From Pseudomonadota bacterium (GTDB lineage Bacteria > Pseudomonadota > Gammaproteobacteria > Xanthomonadales > Rhodanobacteraceae): a stretch of 5,685 nucleotides of DNA. The stretch spans positions 1-5,685 of the forward strand of contig JAJZGE010000153.1 in assembly GCA_021798675.1 (NCBI GenBank), read 5' to 3'. Shown piece after piece: positions 1 through 4,943 of the stretch. A program made the translations under genes and the position numbers. The first letter of the stretch is position 1. Every line of letters starts with the position of its first letter. The notes under the pieces are model-generated. The model was not told the DNA's origin. It saw nothing but the letters and a program-made list of their open reading frames with translations, and did not search any database.

Positions 1-308
1 ACCTGGACATCGCGGTCCAGCCCGGCGCGCAGGTGGCGATTCCGTTGCCCGAAGGCCACCACGCCTTCGCCTACGTGTTCGACGGCACCGAGGCCACGGT
101 GGCCGGCGACACGCTCGCGCGCAGCGAGCTGGCGGTGCTGTCGCCGGGCGAGAGCGTGCGTATCGGCGGCGGCGCGGCGCCAGCGCGCGTGCTGCTCGTG
201 GCCGGTCGGCCGCTCCATGAGCAGGTCACCCGTTACGGGCCATTCGTGATGAACACGCCCGAACAGATCCACCAGGCCATCGCCGACTTCCGTGCCGGCC
301 GGTTCTGA
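1..308 (+). CDS. Pirin-family protein, C-terminal fragment (5' end outside window)
   Basis: The reading frame is open from the left edge (first full codon at 3) to TGA at 306-308, giving 101 residues. Pirins are bicupin proteins of about 280-300 residues, so roughly the last third is present. The fragment begins LDIAVQPGAQVAIPLPEG, the usual start of the pirin C-terminal cupin, and ends with the very characteristic stretch RYGPFVMNTPEQIHQAI followed by DFRAGRF. Characterised pirins are iron-binding; some have quercetin 2,3-dioxygenase activity and others act as regulators, so substrate and role cannot be read from this piece. The metal ligands of the N-terminal cupin lie outside the window. 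The GTG at 33 is an internal valine codon of the domain, not the start. No strong terminator follows the stop. Family assignment is firm, function is not. Confidence 0.9.
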   Translation, partial: LDIAVQPGAQVAIPLPEGHHAFAYVFDGTEATVAGDTLARSELAVLSPGESVRIGGGAAPARVLLVAGRPLHEQVTRYGPFVMNTPEQIHQAIADFRAGRF

Positions 309-341
309 CCGTCACGCCCGTACCGCGGGTGCCGGGCTTGT

Positions 342-424
342 GGCTTGAGGGGAGGTCGCAGACCCCACCCGTCTCCGGAAATGTGATGCCCATCACATGA
401 TCGGGCTTGTCGCGACCTCAAGCC
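342..424. repeat. Inverted-repeat arms framing the CRP/Clp-like site
   Basis: The right arm at 412-424 reads GCGACCTCAAGCC. Its two halves each have a perfect 8 bp inverted partner upstream: GAGGTCGC at 352-359 pairs with 412-419, and GGCTTGAG at 342-349 pairs with 417-424. The right arm can therefore pair with either left half, or with both if five bases (350-354) bulge out. The CRP-like palindrome lies near the middle of the enclosed segment. The repeat is seen directly. Whether it forms a structure in RNA, binds a protein or is chance is unknown. Confidence 0.4.
379..398. promoter_or_regulatory. CRP/Clp-type operator
   Basis: The 20 bases AAATGTGATGCCCATCACAT contain TGTGA (382-386), six bases, then TCACA (393-397), which is the full two-half-site consensus of CRP-family regulators. 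The dyad extends to eight perfect bases per arm, ATGTGATG (381-388) and CATCACAT (391-398). In Xanthomonadales the matching regulator is Clp, a CRP homologue with the same DNA specificity that in Xanthomonas responds to cyclic di-GMP rather than cAMP. The site is 71 bp after the pirin stop and about 200 bp before the SPFH start, so the target is most likely the downstream plus-strand gene or an unannotated transcript. Its centre at 389.5 is about 126 bp upstream of the start point predicted from the promoter at 481-509, too far for simple class I or II activation of that promoter. Confidence 0.7.
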
Positions 425-460
425 GGCTTGTCCCGCGTCGATTTCCTGAACGAAGTCGCA

Positions 461-499
461 AAAGCCGGGGGATTGGCGACTTGTCAAGCCCTCGGCTTT
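461..499 (+). other. Alternative hairpins, possible attenuator or weak terminator
   Basis: Bases 461-471 (AAAGCCGGGGG) pair with 489-499 (CCCTCGGCTTT) in an 11 bp stem with one G-U wobble and a 17-base loop. A shorter perfect hairpin, AAGCC (486-490), loop CTC, GGCTT (494-498), uses the same 3' bases, so the two structures exclude each other. The short one is followed by TTGTCGTT, a poor U tract. The arrangement looks like a weak intrinsic terminator with a competing upstream strand, but it also overlaps the -35 element of the candidate promoter at 481-509. A role in RNA needs transcription starting left of 461, for which only the CRP-like site argues. Confidence 0.35.
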
Positions 500-509
500 G
501 TCGTTAAAT
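481..509 (+). promoter_or_regulatory. Sigma-70-like promoter ahead of the SPFH gene
   Basis: TTGTCA at 481-486 matches five of six bases of the -35 consensus. TTAAAT at 504-509 matches four of six of the -10 consensus, with the optimal 17 bp spacer. Transcription would start near 516 and give a leader of roughly 83 bases before the ATG at 599. The stretch from about 500 to 598 is clearly richer in A and T than the rest of the window, as expected for a promoter and leader. The call rests only on the consensus match and placement. Confidence 0.45.
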
Positions 510-598
510 GTCGGTTAACCCCAGTCTCGTCATGTGACTGCACTCCAAAGCTGCAGTTCATTCCAAGAGAAGCGTGTAACTCATTGTTGTTGAAGGCC

Positions 599-1054
599 AT
601 GAATACGCTGTTGATCCTGCTGCCCCTGCTTTCCGTCCTGCTGCTCGCCAGCGCGGTGCGCCGCGTGCCGACCGGGCAGGTCTACAGCCTCTATCGTGGC
701 GGCAAGCTGGTGCGGGTGTTGTCTGAAGGTACGCATTTCATCCTGCCCTGGCGCGAACGCGTGGCGCACAAGATCGACCTGACAGGACAAACCCTGCAGT
801 TGGCCGAGCCGCTGGACGAATCCCGCGAACTGCGCGGCACGGTGTACTGGCAGGTGCTCGAACCCGAGCGCGCGGACGCGGTGATCGACCAGGTCAACGA
901 GCTGATCCGCCGCGGCGCACAGCAGGCCTTGCGTGGCGGAGTTCACGCCGACCGCCACGAGCTTGGCGTGTGCGTCAAGCGGACCCTCAACGGCACCCTG
1001 CGCGAGCGCGGCATGATGGTGACGCGGGTGGAACTGGAGCTTGCCGCCGCCTGA
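599..1054 (+). CDS. Short membrane-anchored band-7/SPFH domain protein
   Basis: The product has 151 residues. Residues 2-19 form one hydrophobic segment (LLILLPLLSVLLLASAV) followed by RR, so the protein is probably anchored in the inner membrane by its N terminus. VPTGQVYSLYRGGKLVRVLSEGTHFILPW (residues 23-51, given here with breaks ignored as VPTGQVYSL, YRGGKLVRV and LSEGTHFILPW) is the usual opening of a band-7/SPFH domain of the stomatin-prohibitin group. It continues with a KIDLTGQTLQL strand and an YWQVLEPERAD segment. SPFH proteins normally run to 250-300 residues or more with a coiled-coil oligomerisation tail; this one stops right after the core, so it is a minimal SPFH protein. ATG 599 was chosen because the hydrophobic anchor starts there. 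The frame stays open upstream to 407, but without membrane-protein or family character. AAGG at 593-596 is only two bases from the ATG, and in-frame TTG codons at 584, 587 and 590 are possible alternative starts. The gene appears monocistronic. Function unknown. Confidence 0.8.
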   Translation: MNTLLILLPLLSVLLLASAVRRVPTGQVYSLYRGGKLVRVLSEGTHFILPWRERVAHKIDLTGQTLQLAEPLDESRELRGTVYWQVLEPERADAVIDQVNELIRRGAQQALRGGVHADRHELGVCVKRTLNGTLRERGMMVTRVELELAAA

Positions 1055-1084
1055 GCCGGCTTGCACAAGATTTCGCGCTTGTCG

Positions 1085-1111
1085 AACCCGCCGGTTGGCG
1101 GGTTTTCGTTT
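1085..1111 (+). terminator. Intrinsic terminator of the SPFH gene
   Basis: AACCCGCC (1085-1092), loop GGTT, and GGCGGGTT (1097-1104) form a perfect 8 bp stem with a four-base loop, followed by TTCGTTT. It starts 30 bases after the SPFH stop codon. Stem, loop and T run are all typical of a Rho-independent terminator. Confidence 0.88.
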
Positions 1112-1150
1112 ATGCGCCCCGCCCCGCCGGTCTGCCCCGCTACGCCGCCG

Positions 1151-1172
1151 CGCCTGCCGCAGGCGATTTTTT
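1151..1172 (+). terminator. Second intrinsic terminator upstream of rsmG
   Basis: CGCCTG (1151-1156), loop CCG, and CAGGCG (1160-1165) form a perfect 6 bp stem with a three-base loop, then A and six T residues (1167-1172). It lies 40 bases after the first terminator and 51 bases before the rsmG start. It may be a back-up terminator or, if a promoter lies between the two, a leader attenuator for rsmG. No convincing promoter is visible at 1112-1150, so the back-up role is more likely. Confidence 0.75.
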
Positions 1173-1223
1173 CCGGATGACGCCGGATACTGCCCGTCCG
1201 TCCACCGTTCCACAGGATTCCGC

Positions 1224-1859
1224 ATGACCTCCCGCGCCGCCCTGCAAGCACGCCTGGAACAGGGTATCGCCGCGCTCGGCCTAGTCCTGCCTGCCGATGC
1301 GGTGGAGCGCCTGCTGGAGTATCAGGCCCTGCTGGGGCGCTGGAATGCGGCCTACAACCTCACCGCAGTCCGCGATCCGGCCGAGATGGTTACTCGCCAC
1401 CTGCTCGATTCGCTGGCGATCCTGCCTCACGTCCAGGGCGAAAGCCTGGCCGACCTCGGTACCGGCCCCGGCCTGCCCGGCATCGTGCTGGCGATTGCCG
1501 CACCGGCGCGGCAGATCCTGCTGGTGGACTCCAACGGCAAGAAGGTGCGCTTCCTGCGCGAGGCGATCCGCGCGTTGCAGCTCGGCGGCGTGCGCGCCGT
1601 GCAGTCGCGGGTGGAGGAGGTGGAGGGCACGTTCGACTGCATCACCGCACGTGCCTTCGCCAGCCTCGCCGACATGCTCGGCTGGGGCGGTCACCTTTTG
1701 GCGCCGGGCGGCACCTGGCTGGCCATGAAGGGCAAGGCGCCGGACGAGGAGTTGCCCGGCGTACCGCCGGGCTTCGCGGTGCGTGCGATCCATCCGCTGG
1801 CGGTGCCCGGGCTGGATGCCGAGCGCAGCCTGGTGGTGCTCGGCCACGCCCGCCACTGA
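1224..1859 (+). CDS. rsmG: 16S rRNA (guanine-N7) methyltransferase RsmG (GidB)
   Basis: RsmG uses S-adenosylmethionine to methylate N7 of G527 (E. coli numbering) in the 530 loop of 16S rRNA, on the small subunit in the cytoplasm; its loss gives low-level streptomycin resistance in several bacteria. The product has 211 residues, close to the usual 205-215. Family motifs appear in order: WNAAYNLTAVRDPAEMVTRH at 40-59 with LLDSLAI following, the AdoMet-binding loop DLGTGPGLPGIVLAI at 77-91, LLVDSNGKKVRFLRE at 99-113, and ITARAFASL at 140-148. ATG 1224 is chosen because homology begins there and AGGA (1214-1217) sits six bases upstream. The frame is open back to 1041 only because the DNA is GC-rich and crosses two terminators, so the longer version is rejected. 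The gene lies 48 bp before parA, the widespread rsmG-parA-parB neighbourhood. mnmG, the partner in many genomes, is not in the window. Confidence 0.97.
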   Translation: MTSRAALQARLEQGIAALGLVLPADAVERLLEYQALLGRWNAAYNLTAVRDPAEMVTRHLLDSLAILPHVQGESLADLGTGPGLPGIVLAIAAPARQILLVDSNGKKVRFLREAIRALQLGGVRAVQSRVEEVEGTFDCITARAFASLADMLGWGGHLLAPGGTWLAMKGKAPDEELPGVPPGFAVRAIHPLAVPGLDAERSLVVLGHARH

Positions 1860-1867
1860 ACCTGGCC

Positions 1868-1876
1868 TGCTAATCT
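1868..1876 (+). promoter_or_regulatory. Possible extended -10 promoter for parA
   Basis: TGCTAATCT in the 48 bp gap between rsmG and parA matches the extended -10 form TGn-TATAAT, with four of six -10 bases. No good -35 is present 17 bp upstream (inside the end of rsmG), as is tolerated with an extended -10. Transcription would start near 1883, leaving a leader of about 25 bases. parA could equally be read from an rsmG transcript. Confidence 0.33.
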
Positions 1877-1907
1877 AGGTCCCCTTTCGGCACACGAAAA
1901 CGACGAC

Positions 1908-2744
1908 ATGGCACGCATCATCGCTGTCGCCAACCAGAAGGGCGGCGTCGGCAAGACCACCACGGCAGTGAACCTCGCAGCGGCACTGGCCGCGGCGAAG
2001 CGCCGCGTGCTGCTCGTCGATCTCGATCCGCAGGGCAACGCCACCATGGCCTCCGGCGTCGACAAGCATGCGGCGCGGCCCAACGGCTGTGCGGTGCTGC
2101 TGGAAGAAGCCACCGTCGCCGAGGCTGCCGTCGCCACCGAGGCGCACTACGACCTGCTGCCCGGCAACGGCGACCTCACCGCTGCCGAGCTGAAGCTGAT
2201 GGACACGCTGGCGCGCGAGCATCGCCTGAAGGAGCAACTGGCTCCGGCAGTCGGCCGCTACGACACCATCCTGGTCGATTGCCCGCCCACGCTGAACCTG
2301 CTCACGCTCAACGCGCTCACCGCGGCGGACGGCGTGCTGATTCCGGTGCAGTGCGAATACTTCGCGCTGGAAGGCCTTTCCAGCCTGCTGGAAACGGTGA
2401 AGGCCGTGCGCCAGCGCCTGAATCCCCGGCTGGAGATCGAAGGCCTGCTGCGCACCATGTACGACGTGCGCAACAACCTCGGCAATGAGGTCTCGGCGCA
2501 GTTGACCGCGCATTTCGGCGACAAGGTGCTGCGTTCCATCATCCCGCGCAACATCCGCCTGGCCGAGGCGCCCAGCCACGGCCAGCCGATCCACCTCTAT
2601 GACCGCAGCTCGCGCGGCGCGATCGCCTACATCGGCCTCGCCGGCGAGATCATCCGCCGCGAACGCGGGCTGCCGCCGGCGCACCACGAGGCGGACGAAC
2701 CCGTCATGCAGGACGCGGCGCTGGACGCCCAACAGCAGGATTGA
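1908..2744 (+). CDS. parA: Chromosome-partitioning ATPase ParA (Soj)
   Basis: ParA is the Walker-type ATPase of the ParABS system. ATP-bound dimers coat the nucleoid, and ParB-parS complexes follow the retreating ParA gradient, so that replicated origins separate. The product has 278 residues, normal for a chromosomal ParA without the N-terminal DNA-binding extension of plasmid ParA proteins. Visible motifs are the deviant Walker A KGGVGKTT at 11-18 with signature lysine K11, the Walker A' segment VDLDPQGNAT at 37-46, Walker B ILVDCPP at 121-127, and the family block PVQCEYFALEGLSSLLETV at 146-164. IPRNIRLAEAPSHGQPI at 212-228 is typical of chromosomal Soj-type proteins. The ATG at 1908 has only a weak purine stretch (GAAAACGACGAC) upstream rather than a clear Shine-Dalgarno, but family homology begins at once with MARIIAVANQKGG. 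The stop is two bases before the parB ATG, so the pair is one transcriptional unit. Confidence 0.97.
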   Translation: MARIIAVANQKGGVGKTTTAVNLAAALAAAKRRVLLVDLDPQGNATMASGVDKHAARPNGCAVLLEEATVAEAAVATEAHYDLLPGNGDLTAAELKLMDTLAREHRLKEQLAPAVGRYDTILVDCPPTLNLLTLNALTAADGVLIPVQCEYFALEGLSSLLETVKAVRQRLNPRLEIEGLLRTMYDVRNNLGNEVSAQLTAHFGDKVLRSIIPRNIRLAEAPSHGQPIHLYDRSSRGAIAYIGLAGEIIRRERGLPPAHHEADEPVMQDAALDAQQQD

Positions 2745-2746
2745 AC

Positions 2747-3607
2747 ATGGCAAAGAAACGAGGACTGGGCCGCGGGCTGGACGCGCTGCTGGGCGGCGAA
2801 GGCGCCGCCGCACCCGTGCTGGAGCAGGAAGGCGAGCTGCGCACCCTGCCGATCCAGCAGATCCAGCCCGGCAAATACCAGCCGCGCCGCCACTGGAACG
2901 ACGAGGCATTGGATGAACTGGCCGCCTCGATCAAGGCGCAGGGCCTGATCCAGCCGGTGGTGGTGCGCGCCATCGGCAAGCACCAGTACGAACTGATCGC
3001 CGGCGAGCGCCGCTGGCGCGCCTCCCAGCGCGCCCAGCTCGCCGAGATCCCCGCCTTGGTGAAGGAGGTGCCGGAGGTAGCGGTGCCCGCCATGGCGCTG
3101 ATCGAGAACATCCAGCGCCAGGACCTCACGCCGCTGGAAGAAGCCGACGCGCTCAAGCGCCTGATCGAGGACTTCGAGCTCACCCACCAGCAGGCCGCCG
3201 AGGCGGTGGGCCGCTCGCGCGCCGCGGTGTCCAACCTGCTGCGCCTCACCGAGATGCCCGAGCCGATCAAGAAGCTGCTCGACGAGGGCAAGCTGGAGAT
3301 GGGCCATGCGCGCTGCCTGCTCACCCTCGAGGAATCCATCGCCGTGCAGCTCGCCCGCCAGGCGGTGACGCTGGGCTGGTCGGTGCGCGAGCTGGAGGAC
3401 GCCGCGCGCCGCGCCCAGGCCGCGCCCAAGGGCAAGGCGAAGCGTGCGCCGGCGCAGGATCCCAACATCGCCGCGCTGGAACGCGAGCTGGGCGAGCGCT
3501 TCGCCACCCGCGTCGAGCTGGCCACCGCCAGCGGAGGCCGCGGCAAGCTGGTGATCCACTACCACAGCAACGACGAGCTGGAAGGCATCCTCGGCAAGCT
3601 GCGCTGA
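2747..3607 (+). CDS. parB: Chromosome-partitioning protein ParB (Spo0J/Noc family)
   Basis: ParB is the CTP-dependent DNA clamp that loads at parS, spreads, and stimulates ParA ATP hydrolysis. The product has 286 residues. The N terminus KKRGLGRGLDALLG (3-16) is the usual ParA-interacting tail. The CTP-binding fold carries QPRRHW at 45-50, GERRWRA at 86-92 (box C1) and ENIQRQDLTPLEEA at 120-133 (box C2). A helix-turn-helix for parS follows at about 145-167 (LTHQQAAEAVGRSRAAVSNL). After a basic Ala/Pro/Lys linker (about 221-240), residues 241-286 form the C-terminal dimerisation domain. ATG 2747 is chosen because AGGA at 2737-2740 sits six bases upstream. A TTG at 2741 would add two residues and overlap the parA stop, and is less likely. 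All known functional boxes are intact. I found no consensus parS (TGTTTCACGTGAAACA-like) in the window. Confidence 0.97.
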   Translation: MAKKRGLGRGLDALLGGEGAAAPVLEQEGELRTLPIQQIQPGKYQPRRHWNDEALDELAASIKAQGLIQPVVVRAIGKHQYELIAGERRWRASQRAQLAEIPALVKEVPEVAVPAMALIENIQRQDLTPLEEADALKRLIEDFELTHQQAAEAVGRSRAAVSNLLRLTEMPEPIKKLLDEGKLEMGHARCLLTLEESIAVQLARQAVTLGWSVRELEDAARRAQAAPKGKAKRAPAQDPNIAALERELGERFATRVELATASGGRGKLVIHYHSNDELEGILGKLR

Positions 3608-3622
3608 GCCAGGGACTGAAAG

Positions 3623-4168
3623 ATGAAGCGCCTCGGGCCGGTCTCCTTGTTCGTGAATCCACGACAGCGGCAATTCGAAGCCTTGACCCGCGCCCATGCC
3701 GGCGATCTCTACCGTTTCGCCTACTGGCTGTGCGGACAGGACGCGCTGGCGCAGGACCTGGTGCAGGAAACCCTGCTGCGCGCCTGGAAAAGCCTCGATG
3801 CGCTGCGCGAGGCCGAATCGGCCAAGCCCTGGCTGCTCGCCATCCTGCGCCGCGAACATGCGCGCATCCACGAACGCAAGCCGTTGGATACGGTGGAACT
3901 GGACGAAGGCATCGCCGAAGAATCCGCCTGGGCCAGCCCCGAGCGCCACGGCGATGCCGCCGAACTGCGTGAAGCCATGTCGAAACTGCCGCACAAATAC
4001 CGTGAACCGTTGCTGCTGCAGGTGTTGGGCGGGATGAGCTGCGAGGAGATCGCCGTCGAACTGGGCCAGCAGCCCGGCGCGGTGATGACCCAGCTGTTCC
4101 GTGCCCGGCAGAAGCTCAAGTCCATCCTGCAGGGCGACCGCCCGGAGGCGCAGCATGGACTGTCTTGA
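3623..4168 (+). CDS. ECF-type RNA polymerase sigma factor
   Basis: The product has 181 residues, the normal size of an extracytoplasmic-function sigma factor. Region 2 covers about 17-85: FEALTRAHAGDLYRFAYWL, then DALAQDLVQETLLRAW (40-55), the core-binding and -10 recognition helix pair, then KPWLLAILRRE. Region 4 covers about 113-168: LREAMSKLPHKYREPLLLQV and MSCEEIAVELGQQPGAVMTQ (138-157), the -35-reading helix-turn-helix, then LFRARQKLK. Sigma regions 1 and 3 are absent, as in the ECF group. ATG 3623 has AGGG (3611-3614) eight bases upstream. A downstream GTG at 3653 lacks a ribosome site. The gene begins 15 bp after parB with no terminator between, so read-through from parB is likely. It overlaps the next gene by 14 bp, the usual sign of a coupled sigma/anti-sigma pair. 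The stimulus and target promoters are not shown. The nearby HvfC/DoxX genes are a candidate regulon. Confidence 0.93.
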   Translation: MKRLGPVSLFVNPRQRQFEALTRAHAGDLYRFAYWLCGQDALAQDLVQETLLRAWKSLDALREAESAKPWLLAILRREHARIHERKPLDTVELDEGIAEESAWASPERHGDAAELREAMSKLPHKYREPLLLQVLGGMSCEEIAVELGQQPGAVMTQLFRARQKLKSILQGDRPEAQHGLS

Positions 4169-4919
4169 ATTCCGCCGCCGCCTCGGCGCCGAGCCGCAAT
4201 CGCGCGATCCCGCGCTGCTTGCCCATCGCCGCGACTGTCCCGCGTGCGCCGCGGCGTGGGAGCGTGCGCAAGCCTTCGAGCATGAACTGCAGGCGGCGCT
4301 CGACGTGCCGGTGCCCGAGGGTCTGACCGAACGCGTGCTGCTCGCCCAGGCCACCGGCGAGCGCCGGCTGCAGTCCCGGCGACGCCATCGCTTCGGTTAC
4401 GCGCTGGCGGCATCGCTGCTGCTCGCCCTGGGCATGGGCGGCTACGCCTTGCATCGGCGCGACGCGGGCTCGCTGCCTGCGCTGGCGGTGGCGCACATGC
4501 CCGGCGAGATCAGCTCGCTCGACCTGGTCCGGCCGATTTCCGCGCAGGCCATCGCCGCCGGCTTCGCCGATCGCGGCATACGGCTGCGCGGTCCGCTGCC
4601 TGCCGGCGTCACCTACGTGCACGACTGCCCGGTCGGACCCTACAAGACCGTGCATCTGGTCAGTCGTATCGACGACATGCCGGTGGCGGTGCTCTACGTG
4701 CCGGGCAAACAGGTGCCGCAGGCGCGTGATTTCCAGCGTGGCGGCTGGCACGGCCGCATCGTGCCGCTGCAGCGCGGCACCCTGGTGATGCTTACCGACC
4801 GCCAGGGCGCGCGACCGTTCGACACGGTCGCGCAGGGCTGGCGGCTGGCCATCGACGGCAGCGACGCGGCACGGGTGGCCGACCGGCCGGTGCAGCCGAG
4901 CGGCCTGCTGGCGCCCTGA
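4155..4919 (+). CDS. DUF3379-type membrane protein, probable anti-sigma factor
   Basis: The product has 254 residues. The start MDCLEFRRRLGAEP and the overall build match my memory of DUF3379 proteins, which are found next to ECF sigma genes in gammaproteobacteria. Residues 1-80 would be cytoplasmic and contain H24-x3-C28-x2-C31, the spacing of the zinc-binding motif of ZAS anti-sigma factors. One transmembrane helix follows at about 81-99 (GYALAASLLLALGMGGYAL), preceded by a very basic stretch (RRLQSRRRHR), so the N terminus should face the cytoplasm. Residues 100-254 form a periplasmic domain of unknown function, with a single cysteine at C158. Role inferred: it holds the adjacent sigma factor at the membrane until a periplasmic signal is sensed. 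ATG 4155 is chosen over the upstream frame (open from 4101) because GGAGG at 4144-4148 sits six bases before it and homology starts there. It overlaps the sigma gene by 14 bp. Sigma-binding is not proven by sequence. Confidence 0.8.
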   Translation: MDCLEFRRRLGAEPQSRDPALLAHRRDCPACAAAWERAQAFEHELQAALDVPVPEGLTERVLLAQATGERRLQSRRRHRFGYALAASLLLALGMGGYALHRRDAGSLPALAVAHMPGEISSLDLVRPISAQAIAAGFADRGIRLRGPLPAGVTYVHDCPVGPYKTVHLVSRIDDMPVAVLYVPGKQVPQARDFQRGGWHGRIVPLQRGTLVMLTDRQGARPFDTVAQGWRLAIDGSDAARVADRPVQPSGLLAP

Positions 4920-4921
4920 AC

Positions 4922-4943
4922 CCCGGCCGGACTCAGCGCCGGG
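4922..4943. terminator. Hairpin at the convergent gene junction
   Basis: CCCGGC (4922-4927) and GCCGGG (4938-4943) form a perfect 6 bp stem with a ten-base loop covering the 13 bp gap and the DoxX stop codon. Being a dyad it would form in both transcripts, as expected between converging genes. There is no T run on either side, so efficient intrinsic termination is doubtful. Confidence 0.3.

Noticed and set aside
309..336. Terminator after the pirin gene
   Set aside because: CCCG and CGGG around 317-329 can form only about four pairs and no T run follows.
407..598. N-terminal extension of the SPFH frame (64 codons, starting at 407)
   Set aside because: The extension has no family character, runs through the hairpins and promoter-like elements, and precedes a clean membrane anchor beginning at ATG 599.
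1173..1188. Direct repeat CCGGAT at 1173-1178 and 1183-1188 as an operator
   Set aside because: Only six bases with one turn spacing and no dyad; too weak to claim.
1041..1223. N-terminal extension of the rsmG frame (61 codons)
   Set aside because: It crosses both intrinsic terminators, is Arg/Pro/Ala-rich low-complexity translation, and RsmG homology starts at 1224 behind a ribosome site.
1875..2909. Long minus-strand open frame opposite parA
   Set aside because: Antisense shadow of parA; no domain, no ribosome site, and it overlaps a fully intact ParA.
2627..4354. Very long minus-strand open frame (575 codons) opposite parB, sigma and anti-sigma genes
   Set aside because: It is a mirror of real genes in GC-rich DNA. 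Its translation is rich in Gln, His, Arg and Ala with no recognisable domain, while the plus strand has intact family motifs throughout.
4882..4930. CCGGCCGG palindromes at 4883-4890 and 4923-4930 (also at 295-302) as a repeat element
   Set aside because: Short GC palindromes are expected in DNA of this composition, and two of the three lie inside coding sequence with normal codons.
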